From contig JAYSWD010000001.1 in the NCBI GenBank assembly GCA_043718225.1, positions 62,001 through 126,000 of the forward strand: 64,000 nt of DNA, written 5' to 3'. Origin of the DNA: Multiplicimicrobium sp043718225 (GTDB lineage: Bacteria > Omnitrophota > Omnitrophia > Omnitrophales > Aquincolibacteriaceae). Below the pieces are notes generated by a model that saw only the letters and a list, made by a program, of their open reading frames with translations, made no database searches and had not been told where the DNA came from. Within the stretch, counting starts at the first letter, position 1, and every line of letters starts with the position of its first letter. A program made the position numbers and the translations under genes. Below are positions 8,403 to 17,590 of the stretch, in pieces.

Positions 8403-8526
8403 GATTCGATGAAAAAACATCATCTGCTTCGTTCCAAACTTCGCAATCTGCGTGCTGCGTATTACCGCATACGCCTCCTTAATTGCTCGTTTGCGCCTTG
8501 CATCTAATGCTTTTTGATCGAATCTT
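8401..8526 (+). repeat. R1 element, copy B (purH 3' end)
   Basis: AAGATTCGATGAAAAA, which includes the last bases of the purH stop, pairs with TTTTTGATCGAATCTT. The core has GCGTATTACCGCATACGC and GCGCCTTGCATCT. Confidence 0.85.
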
Positions 8527-8535
8527 CCACTCGAT

Positions 8536-9813
8536 ATGAATTATAAAGAATCGCTCCGTTACTTAAATTCTTTCATAAACTATGAGAAGACTCCGCCGAA
8601 AAGCCATGCCGAGCTCAATCTTGAGCGCATGCGCCACGGTCTTGATGCTTTAAGCCACCCCGAGACAAATTTTTTTCCGGTTTTAATCGCGGGCACGGTC
8701 GGCAAAGGTTCAACCGGATTTTTTTTGGAGCAGATTCTTCAAAGCTCGAAAATATCTGCGGGCTTCTATCACTCTCCGCATATCGATGATATTCGCGAGC
8801 GCATTCGTGTCCGCGGTGAAATGCTTTCAGAAAAAAAATGGGCTGAGGGCGTCACGCAAATTCAAAAACTTTTAAGGCAAAAACCTTTTCCAGAAAAATC
8901 GGGGACACCGACTTTCTTCGAAATGTTGACCTTGCTCGCGATTTGGATTTTTGCGGAACAAAAAATAAGAATCGGAATTTTCGAAATCGGTATGGGCGGC
9001 AGGCTGGATGCGACCAATATTTTGGAAGCGCCGCTTTGTATTTTGACACGCATCGATTTTGACCATCAAGCTTTTTTAGGAAATACGCTGTCAAAAATCG
9101 CGCGGGAAAAAGCGGGCATTATTAAGTCAGCATCGGTTGTCGTTGCGGAGCCCCAGAATACCGACATATTGCAAATTTTTAGGAAGACTTTGTCAAAGCA
9201 AGGCCGCTTGATTATTTCCAAGCCCGTTTCTTTTCAACCCGGGTTGAACGGCGCATTTCAAAAGAAAAACGCCGGCAATGCTCAAGCGGCGGCAAAAATA
9301 CTGGCGGAGCAATTTGATTTTTCGGTTAAAACGAAGGATATCAAAAAAGGCTTAAGCCAAAAAATATGGCCCGGAAGAATAGAAGTCTGCCGTTCCGGCA
9401 AACGCCAATTTTTAATGGATGCCGCGCACAATCCTGTGGGCTGCGAGGCTTTGGTGCAAACGCTCGCGGGCATGAAAAAGAAGCCGGCATATATTCTTTT
9501 CAGCGTTTTACGGGATAAGGACAGCGTGGCCATGCTCAAGGCGTTGTCACAATTGAATATTCCCATTATTGTGGCGCCTTTGAAGCATGCGCGTTCCAAA
9601 AAACTGGCCGATTTGGCGGCGGAAGCGGAAGCCTATTTTGACCGGGTCATTCCATCGAAAAATAGTGCGCATGCGTTGGAAATTTTGAAGAAAATGGTCC
9701 GGCCGGCAGAAAGAGTTTTAGTCACCGGATCCTTTTATTTGTTAGGCGAAATTAGAAAAACCCTAAAAACCGCGCAGGTTCTTGAACCTGCGCGGTTAAA
9801 AGAGGGGCAATGA
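8536..9813 (+). CDS. folC: Folylpolyglutamate synthase/dihydrofolate synthase
   Basis: 425 residues. Mur-ligase-type ATP binding loop GTVGKGSTGFFLEQIL near residue 55, the folate-site motif SPHIDDIRERIRVRGE, EIGMGGRLDATNIL and the downstream LMDAAHNPVGCEAL typical of FolC. It adds glutamate to dihydropteroate or to folates in the cytoplasm. It belongs with pabB, pabC and purH in a folate/one-carbon set. The last residues (QVLEPARLKEGQ) are encoded by a perfect palindrome, and the stop overlaps the mnmE start by four bases (ATGA), so the two are translationally coupled. No clear Shine-Dalgarno precedes ATG 8536; R1 copy B ends ten bases earlier. Confidence 0.95.
   Translation: MNYKESLRYLNSFINYEKTPPKSHAELNLERMRHGLDALSHPETNFFPVLIAGTVGKGSTGFFLEQILQSSKISAGFYHSPHIDDIRERIRVRGEMLSEKKWAEGVTQIQKLLRQKPFPEKSGTPTFFEMLTLLAIWIFAEQKIRIGIFEIGMGGRLDATNILEAPLCILTRIDFDHQAFLGNTLSKIAREKAGIIKSASVVVAEPQNTDILQIFRKTLSKQGRLIISKPVSFQPGLNGAFQKKNAGNAQAAAKILAEQFDFSVKTKDIKKGLSQKIWPGRIEVCRSGKRQFLMDAAHNPVGCEALVQTLAGMKKKPAYILFSVLRDKDSVAMLKALSQLNIPIIVAPLKHARSKKLADLAAEAEAYFDRVIPSKNSAHALEILKKMVRPAERVLVTGSFYLLGEIRKTLKTAQVLEPARLKEGQ
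9768..9797 (+). repeat. Perfect 13-bp palindrome in folC tail
   Basis: AACCGCGCAGGTT-CTTG-AACCTGCGCGGTT is a perfect hairpin translated as the folC C-terminus and ends 12 bases before the mnmE start codon. Confidence 0.85.
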
Positions 9814-11186
9814 CAGAAAGTTTCGAAGATACAATCGCGGCCATCGCGACGCCGGTAGGCGAAGGCGGGATTGCGGTGATCCGCGTTAGCGGTGCCGCGT
9901 CTTTTTCTATTGTCCAAAAGATTTTTTACCCCGCAAAAGAGCAGGAGCTTAAAAATGCCGCGACGCATACGATCCACTTTGGTCAAATCGTCGGAAACGG
10001 CAAAACCGTGGATCAGGTTTTAGTTAGCCTTTTTAAAAATCCGCACAGTTATACCGGCGAAGAAACAGTCGAAATCAGCTGCCACGGCGGGTTAGTTGTG
10101 TCGCGTAAAATTTTGGAACTGCTTTATCAGTCCGGCGCGCGACCCGCGGAACCCGGTGAATTCACCAAGCGCGCATTTCTCAATGGCAAAATTGATTTGA
10201 CGCAGGCGGAAGCGGTGCTTGATTTGATTCGCGCCAAAAGCGATCGCGCACGCGAAATCGCAGTGCGGCAGCTTTCCGGCGCGCTTTCACGGCGCTTTAA
10301 AGACTTGCGTGACCGCATTATGAGCGTTTACGCGAATATGGAAGCATACTTGGACTTTCCTGATGAAGATTTAGAAATTGATATCCGCGAAGGCATGCAG
10401 AATCAGCTTACTGAAATAGAAAAAACGATGCGGACATTGATCAGCGGATTTTCGAAAAACAGTTTATTGCGCGAAGGCGCGTCAATTGTTCTGGCGGGAA
10501 AACCGAACGCGGGCAAGTCATCGCTTTTTAACGCGCTGCTTGAGCGTGACCGTGCGATTGTTTCCGATATTCCGAATACCACCCGTGATGTGATCGAAGA
10601 GCCGCTTGAAATCGGCGGATTTTGGCTGCGCCTTGCGGATACCGCGGGAATTGTTTCAACGCCCGAACATCCGCTGGATGAAATCAGCATGCGCCGCAGC
10701 CGCGAAGCGATCGAAAAATGTCATTTAGTTTTATTTATCGCGGATGGTTCGCGGCCTCTCGAAGAAGCGGATCGGACGGTGCTTTCTAGAATTCCTGCCG
10801 GAAAGCCAAAATTTATTTTAACGAACAAGTCTGATTTACCGCAGCGACTTTCAAAGGAAAACCTCAAAGAGCTAGGCGAGACAATCGCGGTTTCAACCAA
10901 AACCGGACAAGGGCTGGATGTTTTGGAAGCACAGCTTGCTGCGTTTTTAGAAAAAAACACTTCCGATAACGGCGAGCAAATTACAAAGCTGCGCCATCAA
11001 AATGCATTAAACCAAGCGCTCGATGCGCTGGCGCGTGCGCGTATGGCCTATGATCAAAAGCTTTCATTGGAATTTGTGACGTTAGACCTGAAAGCGGCAA
11101 TTGACGCGCTCGGAGAATTGATCGGCACTGTCTACTCGGAAGATTTATTGGATGTTATCTTTGCCCAATTCTGCATCGGTAAATAA
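9810..11186 (+). CDS. mnmE: tRNA modification GTPase MnmE
   Basis: 458 residues, normal length. The N-terminal folate-binding domain (IAAIATPVGEGGIAVIRVSG, LIRAKSD) is followed by a G domain at about 220-380 with P-loop GKPNAGKSSLFNALL, DTAGI and NKSD, and the chain ends in FCIGK, the conserved C-terminal cysteine motif. With MnmG it makes the cmnm5 modification at the wobble uridine of several tRNAs, using methylene-THF. It is coupled to folC by a four-base overlap. R1 copy C starts three bases after the stop. Confidence 0.97.
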   Translation: MTESFEDTIAAIATPVGEGGIAVIRVSGAASFSIVQKIFYPAKEQELKNAATHTIHFGQIVGNGKTVDQVLVSLFKNPHSYTGEETVEISCHGGLVVSRKILELLYQSGARPAEPGEFTKRAFLNGKIDLTQAEAVLDLIRAKSDRAREIAVRQLSGALSRRFKDLRDRIMSVYANMEAYLDFPDEDLEIDIREGMQNQLTEIEKTMRTLISGFSKNSLLREGASIVLAGKPNAGKSSLFNALLERDRAIVSDIPNTTRDVIEEPLEIGGFWLRLADTAGIVSTPEHPLDEISMRRSREAIEKCHLVLFIADGSRPLEEADRTVLSRIPAGKPKFILTNKSDLPQRLSKENLKELGETIAVSTKTGQGLDVLEAQLAAFLEKNTSDNGEQITKLRHQNALNQALDALARARMAYDQKLSLEFVTLDLKAAIDALGELIGTVYSEDLLDVIFAQFCIGK

Positions 11187-11188
11187 AA

Positions 11189-11307
11189 ATTCATTGAAAA
11201 CTTTCCGTCTGCGTTGTTGCGAACTGCGCTTTGTCGTGCGGCGTATTACCGCAGACGCCTCCTCCCGCACTTATTCGCGCCCAGCATCTAGGGATTTTTG
11301 AATGAAT
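11189..11307 (+). repeat. R1 element, copy C (mnmE 3' end)
   Basis: ATTCATTGAAAAC pairs with ATTTTTGAATGAAT. The core has CTGCGTTGTTGCG and GCGTATTACCGCAGACGCC. Confidence 0.8.
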
Positions 11308-11329
11308 CGCGAGTGATTCGGCATTATCT

Positions 11330-11421
11330 GCGGTGTTGCGCCCATCGCTTCTTTACTCGGCGTATTGCCCCGATATGCCTCCGCAGAAGGTCGAGCGCGC
11401 CTTGCCGCTGAACTTTTTTGA
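11330..11421 (+). repeat. Degenerate R1 element, copy C2
   Basis: A second core follows copy C directly (CTGCGGTGTTGCG, CGGCGTATTGCCCCGATA, GCGCGCCTTGC) and ends in CTTTTTTGAG, but no matching left arm is visible. A separate inverted repeat, CTTTTTTGAGAA / TTTTCTCAAAAAAAG, spans 11411-11458. The rest of the 316-base gap holds nothing else I can name. Confidence 0.6.
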
Positions 11422-11502
11422 GAAGAAATTAACAGACGAAGGTTTTCTCAAAAAAAGCCGAAAATCTAAAGTGGATTTTAAAATTAACAAGCCAAGCAAA
11501 GC

Positions 11503-13242
11503 ATGAACTCCGACGAACAAATTACAAAAGACCAGCTGTTTTCACGCATTAAGCAGCGGAAGCAGCTGCTTGTTAAAAGACAAATGGTTGTGGCGGTGCT
11601 AGCCCTTGTTTTTGGCGGCCTGTTTGCAATGAAGGTTTTTGAACCGCTCGAATTTTTTTTCCTGGATAGCTGGCTTTCGCGGGCGCAGTGGAAAACAGAA
11701 ACGAGCGTTGTTTTGGTGCCGATTACGGAAAAAAGCATTCAGCTCATCGGTAAATTGCCCTGGCCTCCTTCCCAGTATTCCGCAGTCCTGGAACTTTTAG
11801 CTGCTTGGAATGCGCGTGCTGTTTATATTGACCGTCATTTTGCGGAAAATTGGCCTGCCGAAGAATGGCAGCCGCTTTTAAAAATATTGCTAAAACGCAA
11901 AATCCCTGTTTTTTTTGCTTCCGGTGAATCATCCGGAGGGAAGACGATGAACTATCGAAATCCGCTTTCAGATTCAAAACCAGACACGGTTGATCTGCCG
12001 AAACAAATCAGTAAATATGCATTTTTTGGACACCGGGAATTAATGTCAGGGAAAGATCATGTTTTTCGCTTTTGGCAGCCCTGGATTAAAGACAGCCGGG
12101 GGTTGACCCATCATTTAGCAGCATTGACCATGCTTATGGATCTCCGTTTTAATTTCAAGGACCGGGCGCTCGTGCGGTCATCAAGAAAAGAAATGCGGTT
12201 AATTCCCTGGAACCGTGTTCGCTTCGAAACTTGGCCACGTGTCGAGTTTTCGGATTTAATGCAAAACTATGTTCCCGCGCGCGACGGAATTCCTTCGCTG
12301 CTACCCACCACTTTATTTAATGACAAAGTTATTTTTATCGGCCAGGTGGATGAACCGCACGCAGGCTCAGGGTTAACGCCATGGAGAGAAGCCGTTGCTC
12401 CGATTGAAACCATGGCTGCAATTTATGACGGCTTGGGACGGCCGGGGTGGAACCTGAGTGTGATGGCGCCTTTTTGGGGATGCATTGTGTTTTTTATTTT
12501 GGTTGCGGGCCTGTTGATTGCATGGGTCGGAGTTTGCGCCGGAATGCGCTTTTGGCTGGGTTGGTTTGGACTGCTTTTTCTCGTGGCTTTGACATGGGGC
12601 AGTTTTGTATTTTTCAAAACATGGTTTCCTTTTGCCGGGGTATTTTTGTTTTTATTAATTGCGGGTGCGGTTCTTTTTGCTTTTGAATCGATTTATGCAG
12701 CGGGCGAACGCTCGGCATTATTTCACTTTGCGACGCGCGACGGATTAACAAATATTTATTCCATCCGTCATTTTCGTTTGATAATGAATCAAGTTACCCG
12801 TGAAGCGGCGATGAGATCCGAAGCATTGGCGGTTATTTTAATCGACATCGATTATTTCAAAAAAATCAATGACAGCTACGGCCATGCGGCGGGAGATAGG
12901 GTGATAAAAAAAACGGCGGAAGTGATCGAGGCGTCAATCAGGCAAAAAAGGACCTTTAAAGACGTTGATTTTCTTGCGCGGTATGGTGGTGAAGAATTTA
13001 TCATTTTAATGCGCCGATCTTCGCTTGAAAATGCGGGCTTGGTTGCTGAGCGGATTCGAAACGCAATCGGACAAACGCATTTTGAGTGGCAGCTTAAGCG
13101 CGTTTTTGTAACTGTAAGTTTGGGCGTCGCCGTATTACATGAAGGTGAAAATGTTCCCGACCCCATGGTGCATCGAGCCGACAAGGCGCTTTATCGCGCC
13201 AAAGAAGCCGGGCGTAATTGTGTTTGTGTCGAGGAAGTGTAA
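11503..13242 (+). CDS. CHASE2-GGDEF diguanylate cyclase
   Basis: 579 residues. A short cytoplasmic start is followed by a membrane helix (about 29-50), an extracytoplasmic CHASE2 sensor domain (about 50-320), three membrane helices near 325-405, and a GGDEF domain (about 415-579) with DGLTNIYSIRHF, DIDYFKKIND and the active-site motif RYGGEEF. It should make cyclic di-GMP in response to an unknown periplasmic signal. The inhibitory I-site RxxD, expected five residues before the motif, reads KDVD, so product inhibition may be altered. The next gene is a close paralog 33 bases downstream. Confidence 0.9.
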   Translation: MNSDEQITKDQLFSRIKQRKQLLVKRQMVVAVLALVFGGLFAMKVFEPLEFFFLDSWLSRAQWKTETSVVLVPITEKSIQLIGKLPWPPSQYSAVLELLAAWNARAVYIDRHFAENWPAEEWQPLLKILLKRKIPVFFASGESSGGKTMNYRNPLSDSKPDTVDLPKQISKYAFFGHRELMSGKDHVFRFWQPWIKDSRGLTHHLAALTMLMDLRFNFKDRALVRSSRKEMRLIPWNRVRFETWPRVEFSDLMQNYVPARDGIPSLLPTTLFNDKVIFIGQVDEPHAGSGLTPWREAVAPIETMAAIYDGLGRPGWNLSVMAPFWGCIVFFILVAGLLIAWVGVCAGMRFWLGWFGLLFLVALTWGSFVFFKTWFPFAGVFLFLLIAGAVLFAFESIYAAGERSALFHFATRDGLTNIYSIRHFRLIMNQVTREAAMRSEALAVILIDIDYFKKINDSYGHAAGDRVIKKTAEVIEASIRQKRTFKDVDFLARYGGEEFIILMRRSSLENAGLVAERIRNAIGQTHFEWQLKRVFVTVSLGVAVLHEGENVPDPMVHRADKALYRAKEAGRNCVCVEEV

Positions 13243-13275
13243 AATAATTTTTTTTATAAACAAAAATAAAGCTCG

Positions 13276-15051
13276 ATGATCAATTTAGACGAGCCCCTTA
13301 CAACCGACCAGCTCTTTAGCCGTACCAAGCAGCGTCAGAATCTTTTAATTAAACGCCAAATTTTAACGTCAGTTTGCGCGCTGGTTTTCGGTGTGTTGCT
13401 TTTTTCGCGAACACTTGAACCGTTAGAGACAGCGCTTCTCGATGGATGGCTTTCGCGCACGCAGACAGAGGGCGCGCCGAAAATTGTTCTCATTTCTGTT
13501 TCCGGCAAAAGCATCAGTCAAATCGGCAAATGGCCCTGGCCGCCTTTTCAGCATGCCGTGATGCTTGAATTACTTCAGCGCTTTGGAGCGCGTTCGGTTT
13601 ATATTGACCATCCTTTTTCTGAAGCGTGGCGGGAAGAAGAGCAAAAACCGCTTACAACCGTTCTTGCCCGGCATCAAATGCCGGTTTTTTTTGCCGCGAA
13701 TTACAGTCCTCGTTTTGAAAACGCCGGTCCCGGCCTTACGATTTTAAAGCAAGAAGGCCCGGCAAAAATGGAATGGGTGCGGCCTGTTCCGGAAATCGCG
13801 GAACTTGCGGCCTTCGGACACCGGCAGCTCAAGCCCGAACAAGACAGGGTTTTTCGCTTTTGGCAGCCGTGGCTGGAAGGACAGGAAGTTTCTTACCCAC
13901 TTGCCGCGGTTAAGATGAACATGGAAACGCAAGCGAACCTTCGCGACAGCTCGCTGCTCAATTCTAACGAAACAGGAAAGCGTTTAATTCCCTGGAACCA
14001 AGCGCGTTATAAAAGTTGGCTGCGAATTGAATTTTCAGATTTAGTGGAAAGTTACCTGGCGATGCGCGAAGGCATGCGCCCCGCGATAACAGCCGAGATC
14101 TTTAAAGGCCGCGATGCTTTTATCGGCCTCGCGGATGAAGCCCAAGCGTTTTCAGGTTTGACACCGTGGCATCAAACCGTTTTTCCTTTTGAAGTTATGG
14201 CGGCCATTTTTGACGGGTTAAATCATCCGGGCCACAACATACGCCGCGTGGCGGGCGCGTATGCTCCGCTTATTTTTCTGCTTGCCGCGGCCGGAGTGCT
14301 TATTTTTTGCACAGGCAGAGCGGTTGGCCCTTTTTTTTGGATGGTTTGGGCAGGATTACTTTTCGGCGTGGTTTTAGCCTGGGCTATTTTCGTTTTTTTA
14401 TTGATTTGGCTGCCTTGCGCGGCAGTGCTTTTATTTCTTTTAGTTTCAGGCGCGGCTATTTTTGCTTTTGACGCTTTGCATGCAAGACAGCAGCATTCGG
14501 CTCTTTTTCACCTCGCCACGCGCGATGGATTAACCAATTTATATGTGATCCGGCATTTTCGCGTCATCATGAATCAACTGACGCGCGAGGCCTGTGCTCG
14601 CAAAGAGCCGATTGCGGTTATTCTCATGGACATCGATCATTTCAAAATAATCAACGACACTTATGGCCACCCCGCGGGGGACATGGTGTTGAAAAAAACC
14701 GCACAGGCGATACAGGCCGCGGTCCGTCAAAAACGAATGTTTAAAGACATCGATTTTGTCGCGCGTTATGGCGGAGAAGAATTTATTGTCCTTGTCCGGC
14801 GCAATTCGCTTGAAATGGTATCTTCTAGGATCGCGGAACGGATTCGAAAGGCGATTCAGGAAACTCATTATGAATGGGAAGGAGAGCGCATTTTTGTGAC
14901 CGCCAGTTTTGGTGTTGCGGTTTTAAATGAAGGTGAAAATATTCCCGATGCCATGGTTCACCGCGCGGATAAAGCGCTTTATCTCGCGAAGCAAAATGGC
15001 CGTAACCGGGTTTGCACTGAGAACGATGTCAGGGGTGTCAAGGAAGCCTGA
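13276..15051 (+). CDS. CHASE2-GGDEF diguanylate cyclase, tandem paralog
   Basis: 591 residues with the same architecture as the preceding gene: N-terminal TTDQLFSRTKQRQNLLIKRQ (compare ITKDQLFSRIKQRKQLLVKRQ), CHASE2 domain, three membrane helices, then GGDEF with DGLTNLYVIRHFR, DIDHFKIINDTYGH and RYGGEEF. The I-site position reads KDID, again lysine in place of arginine. The pair clearly arose by tandem duplication, with most divergence in the sensor domain, which suggests two related but distinct inputs feeding the same second messenger. The stop TGA is followed by tRNA-Ser about 60 bases later. Confidence 0.9.
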   Translation: MINLDEPLTTDQLFSRTKQRQNLLIKRQILTSVCALVFGVLLFSRTLEPLETALLDGWLSRTQTEGAPKIVLISVSGKSISQIGKWPWPPFQHAVMLELLQRFGARSVYIDHPFSEAWREEEQKPLTTVLARHQMPVFFAANYSPRFENAGPGLTILKQEGPAKMEWVRPVPEIAELAAFGHRQLKPEQDRVFRFWQPWLEGQEVSYPLAAVKMNMETQANLRDSSLLNSNETGKRLIPWNQARYKSWLRIEFSDLVESYLAMREGMRPAITAEIFKGRDAFIGLADEAQAFSGLTPWHQTVFPFEVMAAIFDGLNHPGHNIRRVAGAYAPLIFLLAAAGVLIFCTGRAVGPFFWMVWAGLLFGVVLAWAIFVFLLIWLPCAAVLLFLLVSGAAIFAFDALHARQQHSALFHLATRDGLTNLYVIRHFRVIMNQLTREACARKEPIAVILMDIDHFKIINDTYGHPAGDMVLKKTAQAIQAAVRQKRMFKDIDFVARYGGEEFIVLVRRNSLEMVSSRIAERIRKAIQETHYEWEGERIFVTASFGVAVLNEGENIPDAMVHRADKALYLAKQNGRNRVCTENDVRGVKEA

Positions 15052-15113
15052 AACTTTCGCGTGGGTGGACACTCTGATTTCTCTGCGCTACCATATGCCT
15101 CTTGCACAACCGG

Positions 15114-15200
15114 GGAGAGGTGGCAGAGTGGTTGAATGCGCTAGTCTCGAAAACTGGTATGCCCGCAAGGGTATCGGGGGTTCGAATCCCCCCCTCTCCG
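15114..15200 (+). tRNA. tRNA-Ser(CGA)
   Basis: Acceptor arms GGAGAGG and CCTCTCC, discriminator G, anticodon arm CTAGT-CTCGAAA-ACTGG giving anticodon CGA, a long variable arm typical of serine tRNAs, and T-arm GGGGGTTCGAATCCCCC. CCA is not encoded. It would read UCG codons. Confidence 0.95.
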
Positions 15201-15321
15201 GTTCTAAATATGCCCTTGCCTGCTGCGTTACGCTCCCTCAAATTTTCTCAACGTACATTTTAAGGTAAGCCTTAAAAATTTTCGGTCGCAAGCCTTGCAT
15301 TCAAGGGCATCTTTAGAACCG
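15199..15321 (+). repeat. R1-like element, copy I (tRNA-Ser 3' end)
   Basis: The left arm CGGTTCTAAATATGCCCTTG starts on the last two bases of tRNA-Ser and pairs with CAAGGGCATCTTTAGAACCG. The arms are long but the core is diverged, keeping CTGCTGCGTTACGCTCC and GCCTTGCATTC. Confidence 0.8.
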
Positions 15322-15500
15322 CTAAATGGAGTGGGGATTCGAAGTGAGGAGCCCAAACCATCAAGTTGACCGAAGGAAAAATCTGACTTAATGTCAGGTT
15401 TTGAAAGAGGGAAGACAAGGGGCGACGAGTGGCCGACCTGGAAAGAGTGCGGCGACTAGCCGACACGAATGGAGGGCGCCGTTAATCCCCCTCTCTCCGT
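15322..15500 (+). other. tRNA-associated repeat module (Ser copy)
   Basis: Shares parts with the region after tRNA-Gly. In order: GGGGATTCGAA, which is an inverted copy of the tRNA T-arm; a hairpin with the shared AATCTGACTTAATGTCAG (15380-15397); GTGCGGCGACTAGCCGACAC (bulged hairpin); and TTAATCCCCCTCTCTCCG (15482-15499), a forward, imperfect copy of the tRNA-Ser 3' end. Confidence 0.65.
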
Positions 15501-15599
15501 ATCGATTCCGCTAATTGAAATCATGCTTGCTAGAACAGAGTGGCGTTAATTCCCTGGCAGATGCTTTTATTTTATTTGAAGAGGGAACGCTCTCACGTT

Positions 15600-17153
15600 A
15601 TGATTTCCCCAATGAATTTCACTGCGAAACGCTCGCCGTCCTTTATTTTAATTTTATTTTTTCCGCTTATTTTGCTTTCTGCATGCTCCAAGAAAAATGA
15701 AGTTTCACCTGCCGTAGATACGCTTATTTTAAAAAACGGCGGAAAAATTCAATGCGAAATTATTAAAGAAGATGAAACAAAAATAACCGTTCAATATCAG
15801 GGCGGGCTGGTCGATTTCACGCGCGCGGAAATTCAAACGATTTTGCATGATCAGCAAACCGTGAAAACGGAAGATGGTATTGAGACCTCAGTTGATCGCG
15901 GCGAGACCCGGCTTGCGAAGAATTATCCTTATGTGCGCACAACGGATGGCAAGGCGCATTATGGCAAGAAGCTTCGCAAGGAAGGCGCCAATTTTATTTT
16001 TGAAAGCGCGGATGAAGCGTCTGAAACGATTCCTCAAGATAAAATCGAAAAAATACTGCTTTGGCCCGCCGCGGATCAAAAAACTTTAAGTAAAGATTTT
16101 CAAAAAATGATCGAGAAAAATCCAAAAAAAATTTACCATTTAGACCCTTACGTTATTTATTCGGATGTGGAATCCTCGGATTTTGTCTTATATCGCAATG
16201 CCGTTGAGGGTGCTTATCATCGTTTCATGACTTATTTTTTTGAATTGGTGGATACCGAGCACGCGCCAGATTGGGGGCTGGGCGTAATTCTCTACGGTAA
16301 GTACGAGGATTATCTTAAAAGCGGAGGGCCGCCTAAAACGGCGGGATATTATCGGTCCGATGATCACGTTTTGCGGCTTTACAATGTCCGCGAAATGGAA
16401 ATGGTCAAATGGGTTTTGGGAGTGGAAGAAAAATTTGGATCCGAGGTCGGAAAAAAATTAACCAATATCGAGGCTTCAAACAGCGGGGCTGAAACCGGTA
16501 AATGGCGGGCTTATGACTTTTATGAGAAGCTTCAACACGCGGTTGAAAAAGACCGGCTGCGCATCGAACAAACCGCCCGCTCGGAAACCATGGAAACAAT
16601 TCGGCATGAAGGCACGCATCAGATTTTAAATTTATTTGGAATTGACCGGGATTTTCGTGGAGTTTGGTTTTCTGAAGGAATGGCGGATTATCTTTCTCCC
16701 TCCGAGCCGAATGGGATTGTGCTCAGCCGCATGATGTCGCTTAAATCGGAATTGGAAGATGGGCATAAACTTCTTCCGTTGGATTACATGATGAGCATGC
16801 CTTCCGGCGGACATATTTATAATTTCAAAGATTTTCATCTTACGGGCCAGTTTTATTCTCAGAGCTGGGCGTTTGTCCACATGTTGATGAATCATTATCG
16901 CGTGCCTTTTATAGCCTATATGGCGGAGCTCAAGGTGCAGGATAAAAAATTTGATGTGACGCAAGACAAGGCTCTTTTCCAGAAACATATCGGTAAAAAG
17001 CTTTCCGAGCTGGATGAAGAGCTTGAGGCTTATGTCGCTGAACTTGGCAGTCAAATGGATGAAGAGGAGTATCTCTTTTTCAAACATGCGGGGCTTAGGG
17101 GCCAGCAGCAAAAAAAAGACTTTGAGGACTCGATTCAAAACCTGCGGCATTGA
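15600..17153 (+). CDS. Lipoprotein, DUF1570-like metallopeptidase
   Basis: 517 residues from ATG 15600; ATG 15612 is also possible. The signal peptide ends in the lipobox LLSAC, so the mature protein is a lipoprotein. Two small beta domains follow (TLILKNGGKIQCEIIKEDE and the related RTTDGKAHYGKKLRKEG), each of an LSM/SH3-like repeat type. The catalytic part around residue 340 has RHEGTHQ, an HExxH zinc motif, followed by WFSEGMADY with a glutamate third ligand, as in gluzincins and DUF1570. It is probably an envelope peptidase of unknown substrate. It stands alone between tRNA-Ser and dnaX. Confidence 0.75.
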   Translation: MISPMNFTAKRSPSFILILFFPLILLSACSKKNEVSPAVDTLILKNGGKIQCEIIKEDETKITVQYQGGLVDFTRAEIQTILHDQQTVKTEDGIETSVDRGETRLAKNYPYVRTTDGKAHYGKKLRKEGANFIFESADEASETIPQDKIEKILLWPAADQKTLSKDFQKMIEKNPKKIYHLDPYVIYSDVESSDFVLYRNAVEGAYHRFMTYFFELVDTEHAPDWGLGVILYGKYEDYLKSGGPPKTAGYYRSDDHVLRLYNVREMEMVKWVLGVEEKFGSEVGKKLTNIEASNSGAETGKWRAYDFYEKLQHAVEKDRLRIEQTARSETMETIRHEGTHQILNLFGIDRDFRGVWFSEGMADYLSPSEPNGIVLSRMMSLKSELEDGHKLLPLDYMMSMPSGGHIYNFKDFHLTGQFYSQSWAFVHMLMNHYRVPFIAYMAELKVQDKKFDVTQDKALFQKHIGKKLSELDEELEAYVAELGSQMDEEEYLFFKHAGLRGQQQKKDFEDSIQNLRH

Positions 17154-17210
17154 GTCTGATGCATTTTCGAATCTATAAGACTTTCTTTTTATTCAGAAAT
17201 TAATTTGGTC

Positions 17211-17415
17211 TTCAAAAAACTTGATTTGAGTTTGCTCGGACAGTCCTCGCTTCGCTGCGGAACTCGCAACTCCCAATCAAGTTTTCTGAAAATATCCTCG
17301 CAAGTGGGGGTGTAGGCTGTAAGCAGAGAAAAAAGGCTGAGCCACGCTCTTCGTCAAAATGCGATAGAGTTAAATAAAAACGATATCCCTCGAACTTCAA
17401 AGAATTTTCCCATGA
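17211..17415 (+). repeat. R2 element, copy 1
   Basis: TTCAAAAAACTTGATT pairs with AATCAAGTTTTCTGAA around the core GCTCGGACAGTCCTCGC...GCGGAACTCGC (17234-17267). A conserved tail follows: GGGTGTAGGCTGTAAGC, then AGAGAAA and, near 17405, TTTTCCCATGAT. Confidence 0.75.
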
Positions 17416-17590
17416 TCTTTTTTCATGGCGCTGCTGAGCCGCGCCATGAAAAAGTATTATTGGAAACTTCACCAGCTGGTTCGAGGTATTTAATTAGCAA
17501 AAGAACGCGGAGCTTTCGAGTAAGTTGATATGCGCAACTTGTTTCTCCTTTCATAGCCCACATCCCCATCTTTGTTGCTATGTCGTCAGG

